Assembly: GCF_024464185.1 (NCBI RefSeq)
Contig: NZ_JANHAU010000003.1
Location: forward strand, 286,982-350,981
DNA length: 64,000 nt
Direction of reading: 5' to 3'
DNA from: Haloarchaeobius salinus
GTDB lineage: Archaea > Halobacteriota > Halobacteria > Halobacteriales > Natrialbaceae
Part shown: one piece after another, positions 1 to 8,652 of the stretch
How the letters are laid out: each line of letters begins with the position of its first letter
Position numbering within the stretch: the first letter of the stretch is position 1
Notes under the pieces: generated by a model
Told to the model about the DNA's origin: nothing
Seen by the model: the letters and a program-made list of their open reading frames with translations, nothing else
Database searches by the model: none
Position numbers and translations under genes: made by a program

Positions 1-51
1 GGACCGTTCGAGGAGTGGCTCGATTCCGCGGTCGAGGTCGGGGAGAGCTGA
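1..51 (+). CDS. C-terminal end of an unidentified gene (partial)
   Basis: An open frame enters from the left edge and stops at TGA 49-51. Only 16 residues are inside the window (GPFEEWLDSAVEVGES). They are acidic, as usual for haloarchaeal proteins, and the codons end mostly in G or C. Too short to identify. The frame could be chance, but its position just before the rpl11 promoter fits a preceding gene on the same strand. Confidence 0.4.
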   Translation, partial: GPFEEWLDSAVEVGES

Positions 52-136
52 CCGCCAACGGCCGCACTGCGACGGTCGTCTCGACGAAACGCGGCGGGTA
101 CCCGTGGGTGTGCTATGCCAGCGTGACCCACCCGGC

Positions 137-158
137 GTCGAAAGACAATCCTTAAAAC
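137..158 (+). promoter_or_regulatory. rpl11 promoter (BRE/TATA-like)
   Basis: The stretch GTCGAAAGACAA followed by a TTAAAAC TATA-like box lies about 25-30 bases ahead of the rpl11 start at 181, so the transcript should be almost leaderless. Nearly the same element occurs at 4317-4338 ahead of the zinc-finger/EF-1beta genes. Inferred from archaeal promoter rules, not proven. Confidence 0.5.
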
Positions 159-180
159 TCGCGCACGGATTCGTTCACGC

Positions 181-669
181 ATGGCTGGAACCATCGAAGT
201 GCTCGTTCCGGGTGGCCAGGCCAACCCTGGCCCGCCGCTCGGTCCCGAGCTCGGTCCGACACCCGTCGACGTGCAGGCAGTCGTGAGTCAGATCAACGAG
301 GAGACCGCCCCGTTCGACGGCACGGAAGTGCCCGTCACCGTCGAGTACGACGACGACGGCAGCTTCACCATCGAGGTCGGCGTCCCGCCGACCGCGGAGC
401 TCATCAAGGACGAGGCCGGCTTCGACACCGGCAGCGGCGAACCCCAGGAGAACTTCGTCGCCGACCTCACCGTCGAACAGGTCAAGCAGATCGCCGACCA
501 GAAGCAGTCGGACCTGCTCTCCTACGACCTGAAGAACGCCGCGAAGGAGGTCGTCGGCACGTGCACCTCGCTCGGTGTCACCATCGAGGGCGAGAACCCG
601 CGCGAGTTCAAGCAGCGCATCGACGACGGCGAGTACGACGACGTATTTGCGGCCGAAGCGTCAGCGTAG
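181..669 (+). CDS. rpl11: 50S ribosomal protein L11 (uL11)
   Basis: Binds the GTPase-associated region of 23S rRNA at the base of the P-stalk. The N-terminus has the L11 hallmark GGQANPGPPLGPELGP (about residues 11-26), and the C-terminal rRNA-binding domain contains the GTCTSLGVTIEG stretch. The 162 aa length is normal for haloarchaea. The ATG at 181 sits about 25 bases after a TATA-like box, suggesting a leaderless mRNA. A 241-base gap with its own promoter-like box separates it from rpl1. In Halobacterium, L11 is reported to be transcribed separately from L1-L10-L12, and this spacing fits. Confidence 0.97.
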   Translation: MAGTIEVLVPGGQANPGPPLGPELGPTPVDVQAVVSQINEETAPFDGTEVPVTVEYDDDGSFTIEVGVPPTAELIKDEAGFDTGSGEPQENFVADLTVEQVKQIADQKQSDLLSYDLKNAAKEVVGTCTSLGVTIEGENPREFKQRIDDGEYDDVFAAEASA

Positions 670-817
670 GCCGCGAAGGCTCGTCGCTCGACCGGCGCTG
701 GATTTTCCGAAGCGGTAGCGAACGGAGAGCGGGGCATCTATCGGGCGACTACGGAGACCCCAGCGACCGTCCCTGTGTACCCCCCGTGTACGCCCGAGAG
801 GACCCGTACTTCGACGG

Positions 818-910
818 CTTTAAGTTTCGGCTGGGCTTCGGTCGAGACGAGACAGGCTTCGCCTGTTTCACTGACCCGTAGGAGCACTACGCGTACTACG
901 GAGGTGAACG
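818..910 (+). promoter_or_regulatory. rpl1 promoter and structured 5' leader (possible L1 autoregulatory site)
   Basis: A TATA-like CTTTAAG lies at 818-824, so transcription should begin near 850, leaving a leader of about 60 bases. The leader begins with a strong hairpin: ACAGGC at 852-857 and GCCTGT at 861-866, loop TTC. It ends with a GGAGGTG ribosome-binding site at 900-906. Archaeal L1 is known to repress its own operon by binding an mRNA mimic of its 23S rRNA site. I infer that role here from position and structure only. Confidence 0.4.
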
Positions 911-1552
911 ATGGCAGACCAGGATATAGTCACAGCAGTCTCTCGCGCACTCGAGGACGGCCCGCAGCGGAACTTCCGCGAAACGGTCGATCTCGCGATC
1001 AACCTGCGCGACCTTGACCTCAACGACCCGTCGAAACGTATCGACGAGTCCGTCGTGTTGCCGTCGGGCACCGGTCAGGAAACCCAGATCGTAGTCTTCG
1101 CCGAGGGCGAAACCGCCCTCCGAGCCGAGGACGTCGCCGACGAAGTGTTCGGCGGAGACGGTCTGGCGGACCTGGGCGGTGACGACGACGCCGCGAAGGA
1201 CCTCGCCGACGAAACAGACTTCTTCATCGCAGAGGAGGACATGATGCAGGACGTCGCTCGTCACCTTGGGACCATCCTCGGTCCGCGAGGGAAGATGCCG
1301 ACACCGCTCGGCCTCGACGAGGACGTCGTGGAGACCGTCAACCGCATGAAGAACACCGTCCAGCTCCGGAGCCGTGACCGGCGGACGTTCCACACCCGTG
1401 TCGGTGCAGAGGACATGGGTGCGGACGACATCGCCGACAACATCGACGTCATCATCCGGCGGCTGGAGGCCAACCTCGAGAAGGGCCCCCTCAACATCGA
1501 CTCCATCTACGTGAAGACGACGATGGGGCCGTCCGTGGAGGTGAGCGCATAA
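911..1552 (+). CDS. rpl1: 50S ribosomal protein L1 (uL1)
   Basis: L1-stalk protein that helps release deacylated tRNA from the E site. The 213 aa product has the family features, including [12 protein letters not shown] in the middle and the C-terminal [11 protein letters not shown] stretch. The start is fixed by GGAGGTG 5 bases upstream. The stop overlaps the rpl10 start (TAATG), so L1 and L10 are translationally coupled. The gene heads an L1-L10-L12 operon preceded by a structured leader. Confidence 0.97.
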   Translation: MADQDIVTAVSRALEDGPQRNFRETVDLAINLRDLDLNDPSKRIDESVVLPSGTGQETQIVVFAEGETALRAEDVADEVFGGDGLADLGGDDDAAKDLADETDFFIAEEDMMQDVARHLGTILGPRGKMPTPLGLDEDVVETVNRMKNTVQLRSRDRRTFHTRVGAEDMGADDIADNIDVIIRRLEANLEKGPLNIDSIYVKTTMGPSVEVSA

Positions 1553-2601
1553 TGAGCGCCGGAGCCGAGCGCAAGACCGAGAACCTTCCGCAGTGGAAGG
1601 TCGAGGAGGTCGACGAGCTGGTCGAGATGATCGAGTCCTTCCAGAGCGTCGGCGTCGTCAACGTCGCGGGCATCCCGAGCCGACAGCTCCAGGCGATGCG
1701 CGCGGACCTCTACCCGGACACGAAGCTCCGGATGAGCCGGAACACGCTGCTCGAGCGTGCGCTCGACGAGGTCGACGAGGGCATCGAAGGCCTCACCGAG
1801 CACATCGAGGGCCAGGTCGGCCTCATCGGCACGGACGACAACCCGTTCGCGCTGTACAAGGTGCTCGAGGCGAGCAAGACGCCCGCACCCATCAACGCTG
1901 GCGAAGTCGCGCCGAACGACATCGTCATCCCGGAGGGCGACACCGGTGTCGACCCGGGGCCGTTCGTCGGCGAACTCCAGCAGGTCGGTGCGGCCGCACG
2001 CATCCAGGACGGGTCCATCCACGTCACGGAGGACTCGAACGTTCTGAGCGCGGGCGAGGAGGTCTCTGACGGGCTCGCGAACGTCCTGAGCGAACTCGGC
2101 ATCGAGCCGAAGGAGGTCGGGCTCGACCTGCGCGCCGTCTACTCCGACGGCGTCATGTTCGACCCGGAGGACCTCGACATCGACATCGAGGCCTACCGCA
2201 GCGACGTGTCCACCGCAGCGGCACGCGCACGCAACCTCTCCGTCAACGCGTCCTACCCGACGACGGCCACCGTGCCGACGCTCATCGCGAAGGCGACGGG
2301 CGAGGCCAAGAGCCTCGGCCTGCACGCCTCCGTCGAGAGCCCGGAGCTCGTGGACGACCTCGTCCGCAAGGCCGACGGGCAGGTCCGCGCGCTCGCGGCA
2401 GCGTTCGACGACCCCGAGGCGCTTCCGGAGGAGCTGCAGGACATCGAAGCGCCTGCAGCGACCGAGGAGGCGGAGACCGAAGCCGAAGACGAATCGGACG
2501 ACGACCAAGACACCACCGAGGAAGCTGACGCCGACGACGCCGACGAAGACGACGGCGACGACGAGGACGGCGCGGCGGGCCTCGGAAACATGTTCGGATA
2601 A
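1552..2601 (+). CDS. rpl10: 50S ribosomal protein L10 (uL10/P0, stalk base)
   Basis: P0-type stalk protein that binds L11 and 23S rRNA and carries L12 dimers. It is 349 aa, the long archaeal/eukaryal form, not the short bacterial one. The N-terminal rRNA-binding domain includes the [11 protein letters not shown] stretch. The C-terminus is an Ala-rich helix region followed by a very acidic tail ending GLGNMFG, the same type of C-terminal peptide as on L12. It overlaps rpl1 by one base and is five bases from rpl12. Confidence 0.97.
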   Translation: MSAGAERKTENLPQWKVEEVDELVEMIESFQSVGVVNVAGIPSRQLQAMRADLYPDTKLRMSRNTLLERALDEVDEGIEGLTEHIEGQVGLIGTDDNPFALYKVLEASKTPAPINAGEVAPNDIVIPEGDTGVDPGPFVGELQQVGAAARIQDGSIHVTEDSNVLSAGEEVSDGLANVLSELGIEPKEVGLDLRAVYSDGVMFDPEDLDIDIEAYRSDVSTAAARARNLSVNASYPTTATVPTLIAKATGEAKSLGLHASVESPELVDDLVRKADGQVRALAAAFDDPEALPEELQDIEAPAATEEAETEAEDESDDDQDTTEEADADDADEDDGDDEDGAAGLGNMFG

Positions 2602-2606
2602 CTACA

Positions 2607-2963
2607 ATGGAGTACGTTTACGCAGCACTCATCCTGAACGAATCGGGCGAAGAGATCAACGAAGAGAACCTCACCGCGGTGCTCGACGCAGCGGGCGTCG
2701 ACGTCGAGGAGTCGCGCGTCAAGGCGCTCGTCGCAGCGCTCGAGGACGTCGACATCGACGAGGCCGTCTCGGAGGCGGCCGCAGTCCCCGCCGGCGGCGC
2801 GGCCGCAGGCGGCGCTGCCCCGGCCGACGAGGGCGGCGACGACGAGGGTGGCGACGAGGACGAGGAGGAGGTCTCCGACGTGCCGGACACGACGGACGAC
2901 GACGATGACGACGACGACGTCTCCGACGAGGGTGCCGAGGGTCTCGGCGGCCTCTTCGGCTGA
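2607..2963 (+). CDS. rpl12: 50S ribosomal protein L12 (P1/P2-type stalk)
   Basis: Stalk protein that recruits translational GTPases. The 118 aa product begins with the archaeal dimerisation domain ([20 protein letters not shown]). It then has an Ala/Gly-rich hinge near residues 55-75 and an acidic tail of Asp/Glu runs ending GLGGLFG, the conserved factor-binding peptide. It is the last gene of the operon. The next gene begins 110 bases downstream behind its own TATA-like box (CATATA near 3046). Confidence 0.97.
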   Translation: MEYVYAALILNESGEEINEENLTAVLDAAGVDVEESRVKALVAALEDVDIDEAVSEAAAVPAGGAAAGGAAPADEGGDDEGGDEDEEEVSDVPDTTDDDDDDDDVSDEGAEGLGGLFG

Positions 2964-3073
2964 AGTCGCGCCACAGCAATCGAGCTTTCTTTCGACGCAG
3001 CCACCGATGAGCGGCGGCTGTCGCGACCGCCGAAGGCCGACGTTCATATACCGGGACGACACCAGAGTCGGCG

Positions 3074-4315
3074 ATGGACCCCCTGTCGACCGTCGGAGTG
3101 CTCGTCACCACCGGCGTCCTCGCCGACGTGCGCCTGCTGGCGTGCGTCTTCGCGGGCGTCTGCCTCGGCACGGCGAGCGGGTTGACGCCGGGGCTGCACG
3201 CCAACAACTTCGCGCTGCTGCTGGCGGCGGTGGCACCGTCTGTACCGGCACCGGCGTCCTGCGTCGTCGCGGCGATGCTGGCCGCCGGGGTGGTCCACAC
3301 GTTCCTCGACGTGGTGCCGGCACTCGCCCTGGGGGTGCCCGACGCGGCGATGGCGGCGTCGGCGTTGCCGGGTCATCGACTCGTCCTGGGTGGTCGGGGG
3401 CGCGAGGCGCTCCGGCTGTCGGCCATCGGGAGCGGGACCGCGCTCGTGGTCGCCGCGCTGCTCGCCGTCCCGCTGACGGAGGTGATGACGGCGGTGTACC
3501 CCACCCTGCTCGCGCACCTCTCGCTGGTGCTCGCCGTGGTCGTCGTCCTGACCCTGCTCGTCGAGCCGTCGTGGTGGCCCCGCCTCGCGGGACTCGCCGT
3601 CCTCGGGCTGTCCGGTGCGCTCGGGGCGGTCGCGCTGCCGATGGAGCCCGGTGCACCGCTCCCGGCGAGCGTGTTGACGCCGCTGTTCGCGGGGCTGTTC
3701 GGCGCGCCGGTGTTGCTCGACGCGATGGACGGTGGCGGCGTCCCACCGCAGGCCGACGCCCGGCTGCTCGTGGAGCGGCGGTCGGTGGGCGTCGCGGCCG
3801 GCACGGGTGCGCTCGCTGGTGGAGCCGTCGGCTACCTGCCCGGCGTGTCGAGCGCCATCGCGGCGACGGCGGCGCTGGCGGGGCTGCCCGCGGACACGGG
3901 TGACCGGGGCTACGTCGTGGCAACGAGCGGCGTCAACACTGCCAACGGCGTCTTTGCGCTGTTCGCTCTGGTCGCGCTCGGCTCCCCACGGACCGGCGTG
4001 CTCGTGGCGGTCGACCGGGTGGGCGGCGTCCCGTCGCTCCCGGTCGCGCTGGCGGCGGTCGTCGTCGCCGGGGCGGCCGGGACGGTGCTCGTCGTGACGG
4101 TGGGGGACCGCTATCTGGCGCTCGTGGGGCGTGCGGACTCGCGTCGACTCTCGGTCGCGGCGCTCTGTCTGCTCGCCGTCCTCTCGGTCGCGTTCGCGGG
4201 TCCCACCGGCGTGGTGCTGTTCGCCGCCGCGACGCTCGTCGGACTGGTCCCCGTTCGGCTGCGTACACGGCGGGTGTACTGCATGGGCGTGCTGCTCGTC
4301 CCCCTGGCGCTGTAG
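3074..4315 (+). CDS. TctA/DUF112 family multi-pass membrane protein
   Basis: 413 aa, almost entirely hydrophobic, with roughly ten or more membrane segments. Residues 36-45 read GLTPGLHANN, the signature of the TctA (DUF112) family, the large membrane subunit of tripartite tricarboxylate transporters in bacteria. A related GLxxG-type repeat (YLPGVSSAIAA) occurs near residues 256-266. No substrate-binding (TctC) or small membrane (TctB) partner is present nearby. The archaeal family members usually stand alone, so the substrate is unknown. A CATATA box near 3046 could drive it. Transporter role inferred from family only. Confidence 0.8.
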   Translation: MDPLSTVGVLVTTGVLADVRLLACVFAGVCLGTASGLTPGLHANNFALLLAAVAPSVPAPASCVVAAMLAAGVVHTFLDVVPALALGVPDAAMAASALPGHRLVLGGRGREALRLSAIGSGTALVVAALLAVPLTEVMTAVYPTLLAHLSLVLAVVVVLTLLVEPSWWPRLAGLAVLGLSGALGAVALPMEPGAPLPASVLTPLFAGLFGAPVLLDAMDGGGVPPQADARLLVERRSVGVAAGTGALAGGAVGYLPGVSSAIAATAALAGLPADTGDRGYVVATSGVNTANGVFALFALVALGSPRTGVLVAVDRVGGVPSLPVALAAVVVAGAAGTVLVVTVGDRYLALVGRADSRRLSVAALCLLAVLSVAFAGPTGVVLFAAATLVGLVPVRLRTRRVYCMGVLLVPLAL

Positions 4316-4316
4316 G

Positions 4317-4338
4317 GTCGAAAGACAACCGTTAAAAC
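4317..4338 (+). promoter_or_regulatory. promoter of zinc-finger/EF-1beta pair
   Basis: GTCGAAAGACAA followed by GTTAAAAC lies 22-44 bases before the ATG at 4361. It matches the rpl11 promoter (137-158) at nearly every position, suggesting a shared strong promoter class for translation genes. It overlaps the 3' end of the upstream gene by no coding base (stop at 4313-4315). Confidence 0.5.
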
Positions 4339-4360
4339 CGACGGGCGGGAAACTTGCGGT

Positions 4361-4540
4361 ATGAGCGAGTCGAACCAACGCGCCCGGCGCACCTGCGTCT
4401 CCTGTGGGATCAACATCTCCGGGACGAACGCAGCCGCGTTCAAGTGCCCGGACTGTGGTGCGCAGATCTACCGCTGCGCGAAGTGCCGCAAGCAGAGCAA
4501 CCTGTACAACTGTCCCGACTGCGGGTTCGAGGGGCCGTAA
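4361..4540 (+). CDS. small zinc-finger protein (HVO_2753-like)
   Basis: 59 aa with four CxxC knuckles (CVSC, CPDC, CAKC, CPDC), enough for two zinc sites in a treble-clef/zinc-ribbon style fold. It matches the haloarchaeal small zinc-finger family known from Haloferax HVO_2753, which also sits beside EF-1beta and the L11-L12 genes and has been linked to swarming and biofilm formation. Biochemical role unknown; nucleic-acid binding or a translation-related role is an inference from context. Two bases separate its stop from the EF-1beta start, so the two are almost certainly one operon. Promoter element at 4317-4338. Confidence 0.9.
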   Translation: MSESNQRARRTCVSCGINISGTNAAAFKCPDCGAQIYRCAKCRKQSNLYNCPDCGFEGP

Positions 4541-4542
4541 CC

Positions 4543-4809
4543 ATGGGGAAGGTAGCAGCCAAGATCAAGGTCATGCCGAACAGCCCGGACATCGACCTGG
4601 ACGAGCTCCAGGAGCGTCTGGAGAACTCCCTGCCGGAGGGCGCGAAGATCAACGGCGTCGAGCGCAACGACGTCGCGTTCGGTCTCGTCGCGCTGTTCCC
4701 GACCGTCATCGTGCCGGACGACGCGGGTGGCACGGAGGCCGTCGAGGAGGCGTTCGACGGTGTCGAGGGCGTCGAGTCCGTCTCCGTCGAGAACGTCGGC
4801 CGCATCTGA
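4543..4809 (+). CDS. aef1b: translation elongation factor EF-1 beta
   Basis: Nucleotide exchange factor for archaeal EF-1alpha. The 88 aa length is typical of the archaeal form, which is only the C-terminal exchange domain of the eukaryal protein. Recognisable stretches are [19 protein letters not shown] at the N-terminus and the [15 protein letters not shown] end, with the conserved [12 protein letters not shown] core. Transcribed with the upstream zinc-finger gene. The downstream neighbour is convergent. Confidence 0.95.
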   Translation: MGKVAAKIKVMPNSPDIDLDELQERLENSLPEGAKINGVERNDVAFGLVALFPTVIVPDDAGGTEAVEEAFDGVEGVESVSVENVGRI

Positions 4810-4887
4810 GTTCGGCCCGGCCGCGGTTCGTTTTCGGTCACCGCGCGGTGACCAGCCGTTCGTACCGTAGCGACGGCACCGCCGCTG

Positions 4888-5133
4888 TCAGCGAGCGAAG
4901 ACACGACGCCAGAGGAGGTCGATGGCGACGACGCCCACGTAGGAACCGACGGTCATGACGAGGAACGTCGCCATCGCCCCCTCGAGTGTCTCGACGCCGA
5001 GGACGCCGACCCCGAGGAGGTCCGCGATGACCGACACAGCCGCGATGGTGACGACGAACAGGAACAGCCGTGGGTCGACGAGCTCGTCGACGATATCAGC
5101 CCGCCCCGGTGGTGTGGAGTCGGACACGGTCAC
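4888..5133 (-). CDS. small two-TM membrane protein of unknown function
   Basis: 81 aa if translation starts at the GTG (5133-5131) that overlaps the stop of the upstream metallohydrolase gene as GTGA. A second in-frame GTG at 5127 is an alternative. Residues 23-42 and 54-73 form two hydrophobic helices, and the C-terminus is basic (LLWRRVFAR), which suggests cytoplasmic ends. No motif I recognise. The overlap argues for translational coupling with the MBL-fold gene. Confidence 0.65.
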   Translation of the reverse strand: MTVSDSTPPGRADIVDELVDPRLFLFVVTIAAVSVIADLLGVGVLGVETLEGAMATFLVMTVGSYVGVVAIDLLWRRVFAR

Positions 5134-5816
5134 GTCCGTAGTTCGTCGTAGATGGTGGCGATGCGGTCCGTGTCGGCGTCGGCGGTGCCGCCGTGGTAGC
5201 AGTGCGTGGTCTCGACGTCGAGTTCGGCGAGGCGGCCGACGGACTCGACGGCGACGTCCATCTCCGGCGTGAAGTGCGGTTTCGGACCGCCGAACGCGTC
5301 CGGACCCTCGTTGTCGTTCGTCACGGCGTCGCCGGCGACGAGGAAGCGGTGGTCGGGAAAGTACAGCGAGACGTGGCCGGGCGAGTGACCGGGCGTCTCG
5401 ACGACCCACATCGGACCGGCGGCGGTGTGGAACGTCTCGCCGCCGGTGAGTTCGAGGTCGACGGTGGCCGGCGGGTACCGCTCGTCGTCGGAGTCCGTCT
5501 TGACGGGATGTCGGCGGCCGTCGACGTACGGTGCCTCGTCCTCGTGCGTGGCGACGATGAGCGGGGTCTCGCCCTCGAGTTCGGTGAGGCCCGCGGCGTG
5601 GTCGCCGTCGTGGTGGGTGAGCAGCACCATGGAGACGTCGGCGAGCGAGAGCCCAGCCTCCGCGAGTGCGTCACCGAGCTGGTCCGTCGCGCCGGGCAGG
5701 CCCACGTCCAGCAGGACGACGCCGTGGTCCGTCTCGACGGCGGCCGGGTGGACGGTGAGCTCGCGACCACCGAACTCGAACTCGAACGTGAGCGTGTGGA
5801 CGCCCTCGGGTGTCAT
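5130..5816 (-). CDS. MBL-fold metallohydrolase
   Basis: 228 aa metallo-beta-lactamase fold enzyme. The metal motif is THHDGDH at residues 67-73, an HxDxDH variant of HxHxDH, followed by later fold motifs ETPGHSPGH (about 148) and FLVAGDAV. Such proteins are diverse hydrolases (glyoxalase II-like, lactonase or thioesterase-like), and substrate cannot be told from sequence. The downstream 81 aa membrane protein overlaps its stop. Confidence 0.85.
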   Translation of the reverse strand: MTPEGVHTLTFEFEFGGRELTVHPAAVETDHGVVLLDVGLPGATDQLGDALAEAGLSLADVSMVLLTHHDGDHAAGLTELEGETPLIVATHEDEAPYVDGRRHPVKTDSDDERYPPATVDLELTGGETFHTAAGPMWVVETPGHSPGHVSLYFPDHRFLVAGDAVTNDNEGPDAFGGPKPHFTPEMDVAVESVGRLAELDVETTHCYHGGTADADTDRIATIYDELRT

Positions 5817-5887
5817 GTGTCGAACTGCGACCGCGAGGAGGAAAGCCGTTGTGCCGACGACGGTCAGTCGCCGTCGTGGCGGGCCGC

Positions 5888-7054
5888 TCAGAGCCCGGCG
5901 GCGTCGAACGCCTGCTGGAGGTCGGCGGTGAGGTCGTCGACGTGCTCGATGCCGACGCTTGCGCGGATGAGCCCGTCGGTGAGTCCGGCCTCGAGGCGTT
6001 CCTCCTTCGGGATCGCGGCGTGGGTCATCGCGGCGGGCTGTTCGATGAGGCTCTCGACGCCGCCGAGGGATTCGGCGAGGGTGAACACCTCGGTCGCGCT
6101 CACGACGGTGCTGGCCTGTTCGAGCGTCCCGTCGACCTCGAAGCTGAGCATCCCGCCGAAGTCGTCCATCTGTTCGGCGGCGATGTCGTGACCCGGGTGG
6201 TCCTCGAGTCCGGGGTAGAACACCTCGGAGACGGCCGGGTGGTCGGCGAGCCAGTCCGCGATGGCGCGGGCGTTCTCGCAGTGGCGGTCCATCCGCACCG
6301 GCAGGGTCTTGGTCCCGCGGAGCACGAGGAAGCAGTCGTGCGGGCCGGGCGTCGCGCCGACCGAGTTCTGGTAGAAGCCGATGCGCTCGTCGAGGTCCTC
6401 GTCGTCCGTGACGAGTGCGCCGCCGACCACGTCGGAGTGGCCGCCGAGGTACTTCGTCAGCGAGTGGCTCACGATGTCCGCGCCGTGTTCGAGCGGTCGC
6501 TGGAGGTACGGCGTCGCGAACGTGTTGTCGATTGCACAGAGTGCGTCGTGGTCGTGGGCGATGTCGGCCGCGCCCTGGATGTCGACGATGGACATGAGCG
6601 GGTTCGTCGGGGTCTCCAGCCAGAGCAACTCGGTCTCGTCCCGCATCGCGGCCTCGATGGCGTCGAGGTCGGTCATGTCCACGAAGGAGAACTCGAGGTC
6701 GTAGTCCTCGTACACCTGCGTGAAGATACGGTGGGTGCCACCGTAGACGTCCTCGCCGGTGACGACGTGATCGCCGGCTTCGAGCAGGTTCAGGACGGTG
6801 TTGATGGAGCCCATCCCGGAGGAGAAGCAGCGGCCGAACTCACCGCCCTCGAGGCTCGCGAGGTTGGCCTCGAGGTCGGTGCGTGTCGGGTTCGCGGTGC
6901 GTGAGTACTCGTAGCCGCGGTGCTCGCCCGGGCCGTCCTGCTCGTAGGTGGAGTTCGCGTAGATGGGCGTCATGAGTGCGCCGGTCTCCTCGTCGGGTTC
7001 CTGTCCGGCGTGGATGGAGCGCGTCTCGATGTGGAAAGCGTCGTCGTCGTCCAT
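5888..7054 (-). CDS. cystathionine gamma-synthase/lyase-type PLP enzyme
   Basis: 388 aa Cys/Met-metabolism PLP enzyme that interconverts homoserine- or cysteine-derived thioethers. Features: N-terminal [12 protein letters not shown] and [21 protein letters not shown] (about 48-58), which contacts phosphate; and [13 protein letters not shown] with the PLP Schiff-base lysine at K201. Whether it acts as cystathionine gamma-synthase, gamma-lyase or an O-acetylhomoserine sulfhydrylase cannot be decided. The methionine synthase genes lie 5 kb away. Monocistronic by appearance. Confidence 0.9.
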   Translation of the reverse strand: MDDDDAFHIETRSIHAGQEPDEETGALMTPIYANSTYEQDGPGEHRGYEYSRTANPTRTDLEANLASLEGGEFGRCFSSGMGSINTVLNLLEAGDHVVTGEDVYGGTHRIFTQVYEDYDLEFSFVDMTDLDAIEAAMRDETELLWLETPTNPLMSIVDIQGAADIAHDHDALCAIDNTFATPYLQRPLEHGADIVSHSLTKYLGGHSDVVGGALVTDDEDLDERIGFYQNSVGATPGPHDCFLVLRGTKTLPVRMDRHCENARAIADWLADHPAVSEVFYPGLEDHPGHDIAAEQMDDFGGMLSFEVDGTLEQASTVVSATEVFTLAESLGGVESLIEQPAAMTHAAIPKEERLEAGLTDGLIRASVGIEHVDDLTADLQQAFDAAGL

Positions 7055-7099
7055 ACCGGTGGCATCGACCCGCTGACTGGTTACTCTTGCGTTGGGCGG

Positions 7100-7666
7100 C
7101 TACAGCTCGAGGCGCATCTCCAGTTCGCCGTGCCCGACGTACTCGCCCTCGAAGCCCATCGACCGGTAGAGGTTGAGTGCGGGCCGGTTTCGCGACTCGA
7201 CGTAGAGCGTGATCGCGGAGATGCCGTAGCCACCGGCCACCCAGCAGCAGCGTTCGAGCATGCGAGTTCCGAGACGGGCGTGCTGGAAGCTGTCGAGGAC
7301 GAAGATGGCGAGTTCGTGGGCGTCCTCGTCGCGTGCCTCCACGAGCACCGCGTGACCGACGACCCGGCCGTCGTGGCGCGCGACGACGTGCAGGCCCTCC
7401 CGGAGGTTGTCGAGCCAGCTCCGGACGTTGTCGCTGCCGAGCGGCGGCAGGCCGTGGGCCCGGTCGGTGGGGTCGAACGCGTCGTACATCTCGACGAGAG
7501 CCCCGTACGTTTCGTCCGAGAGCCCGTGGCCGATGGAGAGCTGGATGTAGCGGCCGCGGGCGTCGAGGAACGACTTCGGTGGACGGTCGGACGCTCTGGA
7601 CGGCTCCGGGACGTAGTGTTCGTCCGAGCGTCCACATTCTGGAGCAGATAGTTTCGTTTTGACCAT
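7100..7666 (-). CDS. GNAT family N-acetyltransferase
   Basis: 188 aa. Residues about 48-185 form a GNAT domain. The acetyl-CoA-binding motif A corresponds to the [17 protein letters not shown] region, followed by the motif B-like [15 protein letters not shown] near residue 165. The N-terminal 30 residues are polar and lack a recognisable domain. Substrate unknown. A TATTAAAC box on this strand (7698-7706) lies just upstream, and the 7758-7778 inverted repeat lies about 90 bases upstream of the start. Confidence 0.85.
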   Translation of the reverse strand: MVKTKLSAPECGRSDEHYVPEPSRASDRPPKSFLDARGRYIQLSIGHGLSDETYGALVEMYDAFDPTDRAHGLPPLGSDNVRSWLDNLREGLHVVARHDGRVVGHAVLVEARDEDAHELAIFVLDSFQHARLGTRMLERCCWVAGGYGISAITLYVESRNRPALNLYRSMGFEGEYVGHGELEMRLEL

Positions 7667-7757
7667 CGTATTCGCCTGGTAGTCGATATTCGGTGGCGTT
7701 TAATACCTTTTTGTTGCTATATGTCGAAAGTGATTGGAGTGAGGGGACGTCCTCCAA

Positions 7758-7778
7758 CTGTTTAATGACGTTAAACAG
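7758..7778. promoter_or_regulatory. perfect inverted repeat in divergent intergenic region
   Basis: CTGTTTAA (7758-7765) and TTAAACAG (7771-7778) are perfect inverted copies around a 5-base spacer. The repeat lies between the divergent acetyltransferase and rpl21e genes, about 90 bases from the first and 165 from the second. It looks like a dimeric regulator site or overlapping TATA-like boxes. There is also an 8-base palindrome GGACGTCC at 7745-7752. Confidence 0.4.
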
Positions 7779-7907
7779 GATGTCACGACGGCCGCGTCAC
7801 GTCTCGGCGTCGATGGACGACCTCGCGTGTGCGCCGCCGCGGCCCGATGACCGGCCGGCCGCGTCTCCGAGCCGAATCCGGGCGTTTCGGCAGTCGAACA
7901 ACGTGCG

Positions 7908-7916
7908 ATTTATAAC
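7908..7916 (+). promoter_or_regulatory. rpl21e promoter (TATA box)
   Basis: ATTTATAAC lies about 30 bases ahead of the rpl21e ATG at 7945, the spacing expected for a short or absent leader. A GGAGG sequence at 7931-7935 offers a ribosome-binding site if the transcript begins slightly earlier. Confidence 0.5.
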
Positions 7917-7944
7917 GGCGACGAGACAAGGGAGGTGTACGACT

Positions 7945-8235
7945 ATGCCCAACTCCAACGGACCCATGAAGAACACGCGGAACAAGCTCAAGAACCACCC
8001 GCGCGAGCGGGGCACATCGCCGCCGCAGCGCGCGATCCAGGAGTACGACGAGGGCCAGAAGGTCCACCTGAAGATCGACCCCTCGGTCCAGAAGGGTCGC
8101 TACCACCCGCGCTTCGACGGCCAGACCGGCGAGGTCGTCGGCAAACAGGGCTCCGCGTTCAAGGTCCAGATCACGGACGGCGGCAAGGAGAAGACCCTCA
8201 TCGTCGCCGCAGCACACCTCACGGCCCAGCAGTAA
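7945..8235 (+). CDS. rpl21e: 50S ribosomal protein L21e (eL21)
   Basis: 96 aa, the usual archaeal size. Characteristic stretches are [15 protein letters not shown] at the N-terminus, [21 protein letters not shown] in the middle (SH3-like barrel) and [11 protein letters not shown]. The ATG at 7945 is chosen because an upstream in-frame extension lacks ribosomal similarity and precedes the TATA box. It leads the classic archaeal L21e-RpoF-DUF655-RsmA gene string, four bases from rpoF. Confidence 0.96.
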   Translation: MPNSNGPMKNTRNKLKNHPRERGTSPPQRAIQEYDEGQKVHLKIDPSVQKGRYHPRFDGQTGEVVGKQGSAFKVQITDGGKEKTLIVAAAHLTAQQ

Positions 8236-8239
8236 TCGC

Positions 8240-8596
8240 ATGACGATCTTCAAAGAAAAGCTCGACGAGGAGTACGTGACAGTCCCGAAGGTCAAGGAGC
8301 TCCTCGCCGATATCGAGGAGGACAGGGCCCTCGACGAGGACCGCGAGATGCAGTACGAGCTGGCGCGGGCCATCGAGCACGTCAACCGCTTCGCCGTGCT
8401 CGAGGTCGAGGAAGCACAGGAGCTGGTCGACGAACTGCAGGAGCTCGAGAAGGTCGACGAGGCGACGGCGTACAAGATCGCGAACCTGCTCCCGCAGGAC
8501 CGCACGGAGCTGCGCTCGGTGTACGCCCAGGAGCGCTACACGCTCGACGGCGACGAGCTGGACGAGATCCTCAACGTCGTCGCGAAGTACGCGTAA
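8240..8596 (+). CDS. rpoF: DNA-directed RNA polymerase subunit F (Rpb4-like)
   Basis: 118 aa homologue of eukaryal Rpb4, which pairs with RpoE (Rpb7) to form the polymerase stalk. The all-helical sequence contains the ANLLPQDRTELRSVYA segment typical of archaeal RpoF near residues 85-100. RpoE is not in the window. The gene directly follows rpl21e, and a separate TATA-like box for the next gene lies after its stop. Confidence 0.93.
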   Translation: MTIFKEKLDEEYVTVPKVKELLADIEEDRALDEDREMQYELARAIEHVNRFAVLEVEEAQELVDELQELEKVDEATAYKIANLLPQDRTELRSVYAQERYTLDGDELDEILNVVAKYA

Positions 8597-8615
8597 GCCG
8601 GGCACCACGTCGCCA

Positions 8616-8626
8616 TCTTTTAAATA
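8616..8626 (+). promoter_or_regulatory. promoter of DUF655 gene
   Basis: CTTTTAAATAC-like box about 30 bases before the ATG at 8653. This would make DUF655 a leaderless transcript in addition to possible read-through from rpl21e-rpoF. Confidence 0.45.
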
Positions 8627-8652
8627 CGCGCCTCCCCTACCTTGTAGCTAGA

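Noticed and set aside
1507..2508. Open frame antisense to rpl10
   Set aside because: rpl10 has a normal start and operon position; the antisense frame is low-complexity Arg/Asp/Val-rich.
7925..7955. Overlapping frame from an upstream Met (7693) as a longer L21e
   Set aside because: The extra 80 residues lack ribosomal similarity and precede the TATA box at 7908-7916, so the start at 7945 is preferred.
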